Assembly: GCF_016863035.1 (NCBI RefSeq)
Contig: NZ_BOOC01000052.1
Coordinates: 1-48,605, forward strand
From: Microbispora corallina
GTDB taxonomy: Bacteria > Actinomycetota > Actinomycetes > Streptosporangiales > Streptosporangiaceae
Direction of reading: 5' to 3'
Length of the DNA stretch: 48,605 nucleotides
Below are positions 23,145 through 30,942 of this stretch, in pieces. The position numbers and the translations under genes were made by a program. Numbering within the stretch: position 1 is the first letter of the stretch; the number at the start of each line of letters is the position of its first letter. The notes under the pieces are model-generated. The model worked only from the letters and a program-made list of their open reading frames with translations, searched no databases and was not told where the DNA came from.

Positions 23145-24596
23145 ATGCAGAGTTCAGCGGGGAATCCGGCGGCGCGGACGGCCGACGCCAGGGAGGCGGT
23201 CGAGCACCGGCTGCTCCCCGTGCCCGACGAGGCCAGGACGTCCACGGCGGCCCATCAGTTCTGGATCTGGGCGGGCGCGAACCTGGCGCCGATCAACTGG
23301 GTCCTCGGCGCCCTCGGCATCGGCCTCGGCCTGAGCCTGGCCGACACGGTCCTCGTCCTCGTCCTCGGCAACGTCGTCGGCATGGCCGTCTTCGGCTTCT
23401 TCGTCCTGATGGGGCAGCGCACGGGCGTCAGCCAGATGGTGCTCTCCCGCGCGGCGTTCGGCCGGCGCGGCGCCTACCTGCCGGCCGCGATCCAGGGTGT
23501 GATCGCGATCGGCTGGTGCGCCGTCAACACGTGGATCATCCTCGACCTGGTCATGGCCCTGTTCGCCAAGGTCGGCATCTCCGGCGGCACCGGCGTGAAG
23601 ATCGTCGTCGCCCTGTTCGTCATGGCGGCCCAGGTGCTGATCGCCGCGTTCGGGTTCCGGGCGATCGCCACCTTCGAACGCTGGACGGTCCCGGTCACCC
23701 TCCTCGTCGTCCTGGCCATGTCGGTCATCGCGTGGACGCGGACCGGCGTGCACTGGGACTGGGCGGGACAGCACCTCACCGGGGGCGCGCGGCTGTCGGC
23801 GATGAGCACCGTCATGACCGCCATCGGGATCGGGTGGGGCATCACCTGGTTCGCGTACGCCTCCGACTACTCCCGCTTCGTCCCGCGTGAGATGCCCCGG
23901 GGGAGACTGTTCTGGGCCTCGGTGCTCGGACAGTTCGTCCCGGTCGTCTGGCTGGGCGTGCTGGGCGCCACGCTGGCGACGGTGAGCCAGAAGGTCGACC
24001 CCGGCGAGCTCGTGGTGGGCGCGTTCGGCGCGCTCGCGGTGCCGCTGATCCTGCTCGTCATCCACGGGCCGATCGCCACCAACATCCTCAACATGTACTC
24101 CTGCGCCCTGTGCGCGCAGACCCTCGACTGGAACGTCGACCGCCGCAAGCTCACGTACGGCGTCGGCGTGCTGGCCACGGTGTTCACGCTCTTCCTCATC
24201 TACCAGCAGGATTTCGCGAACACGCTGGACGCCTGGCTGGCCGGCATGGTCACCTGGGTGGCGCCGTGGGCGGCGGTGGTCCTCATCCACTACTGGCTCT
24301 TCGCCCGGGAGCGCGTCGACGTGGACGCGCTGTTCGAGCCGGCGGGCGCGAGCCGCCTCGCCGACGTCCGCTGGTCCGCCGTCGTCGCGTTCCTCGCCGG
24401 CGCTTTCGCCACCTGGGCCTTCTCGTACGGCGTGCCCGCGTTCCTGCAGGGGCCCGGCGCCCGCGCGCTGGGCGGCGTCGACCTGTCGTGGCTGGCGGGG
24501 GCGGTCGTCTCCGCGCTCGTCTACTACGTCGCCGGGAGGCGGTCGGCCGCCGTCCCGGGCATGGTGGGGGAGACGGGCGTGCGGCACACCGCCTGA
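23145..24596 (+). CDS. NCS1-family nucleobase permease (cytosine/purine/allantoin type)
   Basis: 483-residue membrane protein, about 12 helices, starting at ATG 23145 (AAGGGAG upstream). NCS1 signatures: QFWIWAGANLAPINWVLGALGIGLGLSLADT in helix 1, LGNVVGMAVFGFFVLMGQRTGVSQMVLSRAAFGRRGAYLPA, the helix 6 WFAYASDYSRFVPREM motif, and GPIATNILNMYSCAL in helix 8. Closest in style to CodB/purine-cytosine permeases, which use Na+ or H+. It is followed after 41 bases by the cytosine-deaminase fusion, reproducing the codBA order of E. coli, so cytosine or a related amino-heterocycle is the likely cargo. Confidence 0.92.
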   Translation: MQSSAGNPAARTADAREAVEHRLLPVPDEARTSTAAHQFWIWAGANLAPINWVLGALGIGLGLSLADTVLVLVLGNVVGMAVFGFFVLMGQRTGVSQMVLSRAAFGRRGAYLPAAIQGVIAIGWCAVNTWIILDLVMALFAKVGISGGTGVKIVVALFVMAAQVLIAAFGFRAIATFERWTVPVTLLVVLAMSVIAWTRTGVHWDWAGQHLTGGARLSAMSTVMTAIGIGWGITWFAYASDYSRFVPREMPRGRLFWASVLGQFVPVVWLGVLGATLATVSQKVDPGELVVGAFGALAVPLILLVIHGPIATNILNMYSCALCAQTLDWNVDRRKLTYGVGVLATVFTLFLIYQQDFANTLDAWLAGMVTWVAPWAAVVLIHYWLFARERVDVDALFEPAGASRLADVRWSAVVAFLAGAFATWAFSYGVPAFLQGPGARALGGVDLSWLAGAVVSALVYYVAGRRSAAVPGMVGETGVRHTA

Positions 24597-24637
24597 TCGT
24601 TCGCATCGCATTCGGGACCGCTTGATCGGGGGAACAG

Positions 24638-27007
24638 GTGACAGATCTTCTGGTGCGCGACGGCCGGATGCCGGGCCGGCCCGAGCCGGTCGACGTGCTC
24701 GTCCGCGACGGTAGGTTCGCGGCGATCCGCCCGGCCGGCTCCGTCCCGGCCGACGGGCGGGTCACGGTGCTGGACGCCGAGGGCGGGCTGCTCACCCCGC
24801 CGTACGTCGAGCCGCACGTCCACCTCGACTCGGTGCTGACCGCCGGGGAACCGCGGTGGAACGAGAGCGGCACGCTGTGGGAGGGGATCGCCCGCTGGGC
24901 CGAGCGCAAGCCCCTGCTGAGCCGCGACGACGTGGCCGGCAGGGTGCGGCAGGTGCTGCGCTGGTACGTCGCGAACGGCGTCCTGCACATCCGCAGCCAC
25001 GTCGACGTCACCGACCCGTCGCTGGTCGCGCTGCGGGCCCTGCTGGAGGTGCGCGAGTCGGTCCGTGACGTGGTGAACCTGCAGATCGTCGCCTTCCCCC
25101 AGGAGGGCGTGTGCTCCTTCCCCGACGGTGAGCGGCTGCTGGGGGAGGCGGTGCGTCTCGGCGTGGACGTGGTCGGGGCGATCCCGCACTACGAGGACAC
25201 CCGCGAGGACGGCGTGCGCTCCCTTGAGATCGCCGTCGCCCTCGCCGCCGAGCACGGCCTGCGGGTCGACGTGCACTGCGACGAGATCGACGACGAGCAG
25301 TCGCGGTTCGTCGAGGTGCTCGCGACCCAGGCGCTGCGGACCGGCCTGCGGGACCGCGTCACGGCGAGCCACACGACGGCCATGGGCTCCTACAACGCCG
25401 CCTACGCCTACAAGCTGCAGCGCCTGCTGCTGCGCTCCGGCGTGAACCTCGTGTGCAACCCCATGGTCAACCTGCACCTGCAGGGCCGCTTCGACGACTA
25501 CCCCAAGCGCCGCGGCCTGACCCGGGTCAAGGAGATGCTGGCCGCGGGAGTCAACGTGGCGTTCGGCCACGACGACATCATGGACCCCTGGTTCCCGCTG
25601 GGCACGGCGAACCCGGCGCAGGTCGCGCTCGTCGGAGCGCTCGCCACCCAGATGACCGCGCCCGCGGAGATCGCCGCGTGCCACGGCATGGTGACCGAGC
25701 GGGCCGCCGCGGTCCTCGGCCTGGACGACCGGTACGGCCTGGCCGAGGGGAGGCCGGCGTCGTTCCTGGTCCTGCCCGCGCAGGACGGCGTCGACGTCCT
25801 GCGCCGCCAGGTGCGTCCGCGCTTCGTCGTCGCCCGGGGCCGCGTGGTGGCCGAGACGCCGAAGGCCGACGCCGTGCTCCGCTGGCCCGGCGAGGAGCCC
25901 GGGCCGGTCGACTTCGTCCGCGACGCCGACCGGCCGGAGACGGCCTCCACCCGGGTCCGGCCGTCCGTGCCGGAGCCGCCGGAGGTCCTTCCCGAGGCCG
26001 ACGCGAACAGGGTCCGGCTGTCGGTGCAGGAGCCGCCGTCGGCCCACGGGGAGCCGGAGGCGAGCAGGGTCCGGCTGTCCGTGTCCGAGCCGGGCGCGGG
26101 GACGGAGCACGACGCGCCGGCCGCCCGCGACGCGACCCGCCCCGCCGACCCGGTCGCCTGGCCCGGGGGAGCGACCGCCGCGGCCGTGCTCAGCTTCGAC
26201 CTGGACGCCGAGGCCGTCGTCCTGACCGCCGACCCCGGCAGCGCGACGCGCCTGTCGGTGATGTCCCATCAGGCGTACGGCCCGCTGACCGGGGTGCCGA
26301 GGATCCTGCGGCTGCTGCGCCGGCACGACCTGCGCGCGACGTTCTACGTGCCGGGCTACACGGCCGAGCGCTACCCCGAGCTGATCGGCAGGATCGTCGA
26401 CGCCGGGCACGAGATCGCCCATCACGGCTACCTGCACGAGTCGGTGCGCGGCATGTCGGCCGAGGAGGAGGGGGCGATGCTCGACCGGGGCCTGGCCGCG
26501 CTGAAGAGGGTCGCGGGGCTGCGGCCGGCCGGCTATCGGGCGCCGATGTGGGAGACCACGTACGCCACCCCGGGGCTCCTCCTGGACCGCGGGTTCGAGT
26601 ACGACAGCAGCCTGATGGACTCCGACGTGCCGTACCTCCTGGCCGAGCACGGGGGCCGGGGCGCGCGGTCACTGGTCGAGATCCCGGTGCACTGGGCGCT
26701 GGACGACTGGGAGCAGTACGCCTACGTGCCCGAGGTGTTCGGGTCGGGGGTCATCGAGAGCCCGGCGAAGGTGCTCGAGATGTGGTCGCTCGAACTGCGC
26801 GCGATCCACGAGGACGGGGGCTGCTTCTCCCTGACGAACCACCCCTTCCTGTCCGGTCGCGCGGCGCGTCTGCGGGCGCTCGACCAGCTCATCGAGATGA
26901 TGACCTCCCTGCCCACCCTCTGGATCGCGACGGCGGGGGAGGTCGCCCGGCACGTCCGCGCGCTGAACCCGGCGCCGCGGTCCTTCCCGCCGCCCGTGGT
27001 GGAGTGA
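24638..27007 (+). CDS. codA: Cytosine deaminase (CodA-like) fused to a polysaccharide-deacetylase/imidase-like domain
   Basis: 789 residues starting at GTG 24638. Residues 1-430 are a CodA amidohydrolase: metal ligands His60/His62 in EPHVHLD, His213 in HCDEIDDEQSRFVE, His245 in HTTAMGSYNAAY, and Asp312/313 in FGHDDIMDPWFPLGTAN, all as in E. coli cytosine deaminase. Residues 438-494 are three 19-residue repeats forming a linker. Residues about 518-775 are a NodB-like domain (FDLDAEAV, RATFYVPGYTAERYPELI, GHEIAHHGYLHE, GYRAPMWE, DSSLMDSDVPYLL) close to Helicobacter PgdA and PuuE-type proteins, a branch that includes cyclic-amide hydrolases. Together they could deaminate a heterocycle and open the product ring; this coupling is inference. 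Creatinine-like and pyrimidine substrates are both possible. Confidence 0.9.
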   Translation: MTDLLVRDGRMPGRPEPVDVLVRDGRFAAIRPAGSVPADGRVTVLDAEGGLLTPPYVEPHVHLDSVLTAGEPRWNESGTLWEGIARWAERKPLLSRDDVAGRVRQVLRWYVANGVLHIRSHVDVTDPSLVALRALLEVRESVRDVVNLQIVAFPQEGVCSFPDGERLLGEAVRLGVDVVGAIPHYEDTREDGVRSLEIAVALAAEHGLRVDVHCDEIDDEQSRFVEVLATQALRTGLRDRVTASHTTAMGSYNAAYAYKLQRLLLRSGVNLVCNPMVNLHLQGRFDDYPKRRGLTRVKEMLAAGVNVAFGHDDIMDPWFPLGTANPAQVALVGALATQMTAPAEIAACHGMVTERAAAVLGLDDRYGLAEGRPASFLVLPAQDGVDVLRRQVRPRFVVARGRVVAETPKADAVLRWPGEEPGPVDFVRDADRPETASTRVRPSVPEPPEVLPEADANRVRLSVQEPPSAHGEPEASRVRLSVSEPGAGTEHDAPAARDATRPADPVAWPGGATAAAVLSFDLDAEAVVLTADPGSATRLSVMSHQAYGPLTGVPRILRLLRRHDLRATFYVPGYTAERYPELIGRIVDAGHEIAHHGYLHESVRGMSAEEEGAMLDRGLAALKRVAGLRPAGYRAPMWETTYATPGLLLDRGFEYDSSLMDSDVPYLLAEHGGRGARSLVEIPVHWALDDWEQYAYVPEVFGSGVIESPAKVLEMWSLELRAIHEDGGCFSLTNHPFLSGRAARLRALDQLIEMMTSLPTLWIATAGEVARHVRALNPAPRSFPPPVVE
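25949..26119 (+). repeat. Three 57-bp tandem repeats encoding the interdomain linker
   Basis: Copies start at 25949, 26006 and 26063, exactly 57 bases (19 codons) apart. They encode TRVRPSVPEPPEV-, NRVRLSVQEPPSA- and SRVRLSVSEPGAG-type units. The core xRVRxSVxEP is conserved while the acidic second half of each unit varies. Confidence 0.85.
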
Positions 27008-27043
27008 CGCGTGGTGGAGTGACGCGGGGGGGAGTGACGCGGC
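26995..27043 (+). repeat. Short tandem repeats at the deaminase stop codon
   Basis: GTGGAGTGACGCG recurs about every 15 bases: two full copies and a third, altered one (GGGAGTGACGCGG). The first TGA is the stop of the deaminase fusion; later copies repeat the stop in a short GC-rich spacer before the agmatinase-like gene. Confidence 0.7.
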
Positions 27044-27093
27044 GGGTGGGAGCGGGGAGCGGGAAGCGAGGAGACATGACGGAAGGCGGCGGC

Positions 27094-28047
27094 ATGGGCA
27101 CGGCGGACGGGCGGGACGGCATCCGGGGGCCGGTTTCGGGGACGGAGGTGCCGCGGCCGTTCGACGGCGGCACGTCGTTCCGTCCCGGCGCCCGGTTCGG
27201 GCCGGCCGCGGTCCGGCAGGCGTCCCGCAACCTGCGGCCCGCCTACCATCCCGACCTGGACGTGGCGCCCTACCGGCGGGTGCAGGTGGTCGACGCGGGC
27301 GACGTGCCCTGCGACCCCTTCTCCATCGACGAGGCGCTGGAGCAGATCGACCGGCACGCCGCCGGCCTGGTCTCCGACCGCCACCGGCTGATCACGGTCG
27401 GCGGTGACCACACGGTCGCCCTCCCGCTGCTGCGGGCCGTCAACCGGGTGCACGGCCCGGTGGCCCTGGTCCACTTCGACGCCCACCTCGACACCTGGGA
27501 CACCTACTTCGGCGCGTCGCGGACGCACGGAACGGTCTTCCGCCGGGCCTTCGAGGAGGGGCTCCTGGTCGAGGACCACTCCATCCACGTCGGGATCCGC
27601 GGCCCGCTCTACGACGAGCAGGACCTGGCCGACGACGCGGCCTTCGGCTTCCAGGTGATCCGCGCGGGGGACCTCGACCTCCTCGGCGTCGAGGGCGTGC
27701 TGGACCGCATCCGCACGCGCGTCGGCGACGCGCCCGTGTACCTGTCGGTCGACATCGACGTCCTCGACCCCGCGTTCGCGCCCGGCACCGGAACCCCCGA
27801 GATGGGCGGCTTCACCTCGCGCGAACTGCTCCGCCTGCTGCGGGGCCTGCCCGGCGACTCCCTCGTCGGGGCCGACGTCGTCGAGGTGAGCCCCGCGTAC
27901 GACCACGCGGAGGTCACCTCGCTCGCCGCCGCCACCGTCGTCTACGACGTCACGGCGCTGATGGCCGGCCCGGGCCCGAAGGCGCGGACGGCCGCCCCGG
28001 CCGTCCCGGCGGGTGCGGGGGAGGGGCCCGTGACGCCGCCGGACTAA
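27094..28047 (+). CDS. Agmatinase/ureohydrolase-family protein with shortened N-terminus
   Basis: About 317 residues. Mn-binding arginase-fold motifs are complete: GGDHTVALPLL, HFDAHLDTWDTYFG, and SVDIDVLDPAFAPGTGTPE, plus DVVEVSPAYDHAEVTSLAAA at the end. This is the agmatinase/guanidinobutyrase/guanidinopropionase branch, which hydrolyses guanidino compounds to urea and an amine. The N-terminus runs TEVPRPFDGGTSFRPGARFGP, lacking about 30 residues of the usual ARLP...DVAVLGVPFD stretch (first beta strand); this looks like an in-frame internal deletion. I use ATG 27094 with GGAAGG upstream; ATG 27076 is an alternative. It follows the CodA fusion by 86 bases and is likely co-transcribed. Confidence 0.85.
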   Translation: MGTADGRDGIRGPVSGTEVPRPFDGGTSFRPGARFGPAAVRQASRNLRPAYHPDLDVAPYRRVQVVDAGDVPCDPFSIDEALEQIDRHAAGLVSDRHRLITVGGDHTVALPLLRAVNRVHGPVALVHFDAHLDTWDTYFGASRTHGTVFRRAFEEGLLVEDHSIHVGIRGPLYDEQDLADDAAFGFQVIRAGDLDLLGVEGVLDRIRTRVGDAPVYLSVDIDVLDPAFAPGTGTPEMGGFTSRELLRLLRGLPGDSLVGADVVEVSPAYDHAEVTSLAAATVVYDVTALMAGPGPKARTAAPAVPAGAGEGPVTPPD

Positions 28048-28135
28048 TGGCGGGCCCGCCCGCACCCTCCTGACCTGGGGTTCCTACACTGGCCTGCGAG
28101 AACGGCACCACCCGGAAGGCACGTCAGGTACCCCA

Positions 28136-28570
28136 GTGAACGACCCCGGCTTCCACGCCCTGCTGACCTCGTGCCACCTGCGCCTCGTCGGGACGCCCCT
28201 CGGCCGCCCGGAGGCCACGGGGGAATGGCTGTACGAGGACGCCCCCTTCGGGCTGCTGGCCCACGACGCGAGCCCCGACCCGCTCTTCACCTACGCCAAC
28301 AGGACCGCGCAGCGGTGTTTCGAGTACGGCTGGGAGGAGTTCGTGGGGATGCCGTCGCGGCTGTCCGCCCTCCCCGGCAGCCGGGAGAGCCGGCAGGAAC
28401 TGCTGGACGCGGTCGCCGGGGACGGGTACGCGACGGGCTACCGCGGCCTGCGGGTGGCGAAGTCGGGCCGCCGGTTCTGGGTGGAGGACCTCACCATGTG
28501 GAACCTCCTCGGCGCGGACGGCGCCCTCGTCGGCCAGGCCGCCGCCTTCCACCGCTGGCGGGACGCCTGA
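28136..28570 (+). CDS. MEKHLA-domain (PAS-like) protein
   Basis: 144 residues from GTG 28136. Pattern of the MEKHLA family, a PAS-related fold first described in plant HD-ZIP proteins and found as stand-alone bacterial proteins: GEWLYEDAPFGLLAHDASPDPLFTYANRTAQRCFEYGWEEFVGMPSRLSA, then GYRGLRVAKSGRRFWVEDLTMWNLLGADGALVGQAAAFHRW. No output domain and no signal peptide. Small stand-alone members often sit beside nitrogen-compound operons; function is not established. It follows the agmatinase gene on the same strand, about 90 bases away. Confidence 0.8.
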   Translation: MNDPGFHALLTSCHLRLVGTPLGRPEATGEWLYEDAPFGLLAHDASPDPLFTYANRTAQRCFEYGWEEFVGMPSRLSALPGSRESRQELLDAVAGDGYATGYRGLRVAKSGRRFWVEDLTMWNLLGADGALVGQAAAFHRWRDA

Positions 28571-28669
28571 CCGCGGGCTCGATCTGGTCGTCCAGGCGCC
28601 GGCCGCGACTTCGGCGGCCTGGAGTACACGCGGTGCGGGGCATGCGTGCTCCCGATCACGGCCGGCGTG

Positions 28670-29815
28670 TCACGATCGCGTGGCCGGCGCCCGGGACCCG
28701 GAATCCGTACCGGCCGGGGTCCGCCGGCCGGGCAGGGCGACGGTCACCTCGAGTCCTCCCGCCGGGAGGGGGCGCGCGACAAGCGTGCCGTGGTGCGCCT
28801 CGGCGATGGCGGCCACGATCGACAGGCCCAGCCCCAGGCCGTCGCCGCGGGCCTTCCTCGCGGTCTCGAGCCGCTGGAAGGGCTCAAGGAGCATGTCGAC
28901 CCGGTCGGGCGGGATCACGGGGCCGCTGTTGGTGATCGTCAGGGTGGGGCGTCCGGACACCACGGCGGTCTCCACCCTGATCCACCCGCCGGGCACGTTG
29001 TACCGGACGGCGTTGTCCAGCAGGTTCGCGACGAGGCGCTCGATCAGGGCACCGTCGCCGGACGCGGGTGCCGGGTGCAGTGCGGACTCGACACGGGGCT
29101 CCGGGTTCCCGAGACGGTCGAGGGCGATCCCGGTGATCGCCGCCAGGTCGAGGGGCTCCTGATGGTGCGGGCCCTGCCGGCTGCGAGCCAGCGTGAGCAG
29201 AGCCTCGATGAGCCGTTCCTGGTGCTCGCCCGCGGCCAGCATGCGCGTCAGCACGGCTCGCAGCGACGGGGCGTCCGCCTCCGGATCGGCGAGCGCGACC
29301 TCGGCCATGGCCCGCTGCAGTGTCAGGGGAGTGCGCAGCTCGTGAGACGCGTTGGCGACGAACCGGCGCTGCGCGGTGAACGCGGCCTCCAGCCGGTCCA
29401 GCAGCTCGTCGAAGGTGTCGGCCAGTTCCTTGAGCTCGTCGTCCGGGCCGGAGGCGGCCAGCCGCCTGTCGAGGCGGTCCGCCGTGATGCGCCGCACGGC
29501 GGCCGTCATCTCGCCCAGCGGGCGCAGCACCCGCTCGGCCATGAGCCGCCCCAGCAGGACCGCGGCGAACGCCATCACCGCCAGCGCGATGGCGGAGTTG
29601 ACCAGCAGCCGCATGCTGTCCGGCCGGCCCGCCGGCGGCGTCTGGACGGACGGGCCGATCCCTCCGGGTGCTCCGGGTGCTCCGGGGGCGGCCGGGGCCA
29701 CGGGGAAGGGCGAGAACTCGACCAGGATGTAGACGAGGGCGATCAGCAGCGCACCGGCCCCCAGGAACAGTCCTCCGTAGAGCAGGGTCAGGCGCAGCCG
29801 TACCGCCGGCCTCAT
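28670..29815 (-). CDS. Two-component sensor histidine kinase
   Basis: 381 residues starting at ATG 29815, overlapping the response-regulator stop (ATGA). Two transmembrane helices (about 8-33 and 70-92) flank a short Ala/Pro/Gly-rich extracellular segment with GAPGAPG repeats; then HAMP (RVLRPLGEMTAAVRRITADRLDRRL), the phospho-acceptor box FVANASHELRTPLTLQRA, N box LLDNAVRYNV and G boxes GDGLGLGLSIVAAIAEAHHG. The extracellular part is only about 35 residues, too small for a typical sensor domain, so it may sense membrane or cell-envelope state. CutS-like in size and layout. Confidence 0.93.
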   Translation of the reverse strand: MRPAVRLRLTLLYGGLFLGAGALLIALVYILVEFSPFPVAPAAPGAPGAPGGIGPSVQTPPAGRPDSMRLLVNSAIALAVMAFAAVLLGRLMAERVLRPLGEMTAAVRRITADRLDRRLAASGPDDELKELADTFDELLDRLEAAFTAQRRFVANASHELRTPLTLQRAMAEVALADPEADAPSLRAVLTRMLAAGEHQERLIEALLTLARSRQGPHHQEPLDLAAITGIALDRLGNPEPRVESALHPAPASGDGALIERLVANLLDNAVRYNVPGGWIRVETAVVSGRPTLTITNSGPVIPPDRVDMLLEPFQRLETARKARGDGLGLGLSIVAAIAEAHHGTLVARPLPAGGLEVTVALPGRRTPAGTDSGSRAPATRS

Positions 29816-30465
29816 ATCCGGTATCCGGCCTGGGGCACGGTCTCGATCAGCGGCGGGTCGCCGAGCTTGCGGCGCAGCCGGCTGATCGTCACCTTGACGG
29901 TCTGCGTGAACGGGTCGGCGAACTCGTCCCAGCCGCGCTCCAGCAGGTCTTCCGCGGAGACGACCGCGCCTCCCGCCGCAAGCAGCAGCTCCAGCACGGC
30001 GAACTCCTTGGGGCTCAGCCCCAGCCGGCGCCCGCCGCGGGTGGCGACGCGGGTGGCCGGGTCCACGCGCAGGTCTCCGTGGACGAGCACCGGCGGGAGG
30101 GCGGGGGTGGTCCGCCTGTCCAGCGCCCGCACCCTGGCGACCAGCTCGGCGAAGCTGAACGGCTTGGGCAGGTAGTCGTCGGCTCCGATGCCCAGCCCGG
30201 TGACCTTGTCGTCGACCGTCGCGGCGGCGGTGAGCATCAGCACCCGAGCGGGATACCCTGAGGCGACCAGCGACCTGCACACATCGTCGCCGTGGCGGCC
30301 GGGCAGGTCGCGGTCGAGGACGACGACGTCGTACCGGTGGACCGAGGCGCGCACGAGCGCCGCGTCGCCGTCGAGGGCCACGTCGACGGCCATGCCCTCC
30401 CGGCGCAGCCCGGCGGCCACCGTGTGCGCCAGCTCCTCGTGGTCCTCGACCAAGAGCACCCTCAT
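29812..30465 (-). CDS. OmpR/PhoB-family response regulator
   Basis: 217 residues from ATG 30465. Receiver domain VLLVEDHEELAHTVAAGLRREG with phospho-Asp in DVVVLDRDLPGRHGDDVC, Lys in DDYLPKPFSFAELVARVRAL. The winged-helix DNA-binding domain LSPKEFAVLELLLAAGGAVVSAEDLLERGWDE then VKVTISRLRRKLGDPPLIETVPQAGYRI is typical of CutR-like regulators. It is the first gene of a two-gene unit with the kinase and is divergent from a small secreted protein; the gap holds GTAACC repeats that may be its binding site. Confidence 0.95.
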   Translation of the reverse strand: MRVLLVEDHEELAHTVAAGLRREGMAVDVALDGDAALVRASVHRYDVVVLDRDLPGRHGDDVCRSLVASGYPARVLMLTAAATVDDKVTGLGIGADDYLPKPFSFAELVARVRALDRRTTPALPPVLVHGDLRVDPATRVATRGGRRLGLSPKEFAVLELLLAAGGAVVSAEDLLERGWDEFADPFTQTVKVTISRLRRKLGDPPLIETVPQAGYRI

Positions 30466-30487
30466 GATCCCCAGCATGCCCGGCCGC

Positions 30488-30529
30488 CGGTTACATCGCG
30501 GTAACCGCCGCCGTTCCCGCCCGGTAACC
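30488..30529. promoter_or_regulatory. GTAACC repeats, likely response-regulator site
   Basis: CGGTTAC (30488-30494) and GTAACCG (30501-30507) form a dyad, and GTAACC recurs at 30524-30529, 23 bases (about two helical turns) from the copy at 30501. Located between the divergent response regulator and secreted-protein genes. Confidence 0.55.
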
Positions 30530-30589
30530 GGTCCGCTGTTTGTCTGGACCCGTGGAAAGCAGCCGGACGGCAGAACGGAGACAACCCTC

Positions 30590-30928
30590 ATGTCCGGATC
30601 GACGATCAGAACGGCGGTCCTCGCCGCCACCGTCCTCGCCGCGCTCGTCGCCGCGGGCGTCCGGCAGTCGACTGCCGCCCCGCCACGGGAGCCCGCCGCG
30701 GACGCCGGGCGGTTCAGCGCCTGCATGCGCTCGCACGGCCTGCCCGGATTCCCCGAGGTCGCGGTCTCCTCGGACGGCCTGGTGAACCTGGACATCAAAG
30801 GCGAGCGCGTCGACGCGCTGTCCGCGACGTACGGGGCGGCGGTCAAGGCGTGCGCGCCGCTGCTGCCCACCGGGTCGCGCCTGCCGGGCGCACCCGAGGC
30901 GCCGTCCGCCCCGGCGCTCCCGTCCTAG
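30590..30928 (+). CDS. Small secreted protein, probable target of the adjacent two-component system
   Basis: 112 residues from ATG 30590 (ACGGAG nine bases upstream). A signal peptide or anchor (IRTAVLAATVLAALVAAGV) is followed by a short domain with RFSACMRSHGLPGFPEVAVSSDGLVNLDI and a second Cys in AVKACAPLLP. The ACMRxHGxPxFP motif occurs in a family of small actinobacterial exported proteins often encoded beside two-component systems and MacB-type exporters. Function unknown. The tail is Pro/Ala-rich. Confidence 0.75.
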   Translation: MSGSTIRTAVLAATVLAALVAAGVRQSTAAPPREPAADAGRFSACMRSHGLPGFPEVAVSSDGLVNLDIKGERVDALSATYGAAVKACAPLLPTGSRLPGAPEAPSAPALPS

Positions 30929-30942
30929 ACGCGGAAGATCCC

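Noticed and set aside
28670..30280. Single fused regulator-kinase protein
   Set aside because: The longer frame reads the response regulator out of frame; separate start and stop codons with an ATGA overlap define two proteins.
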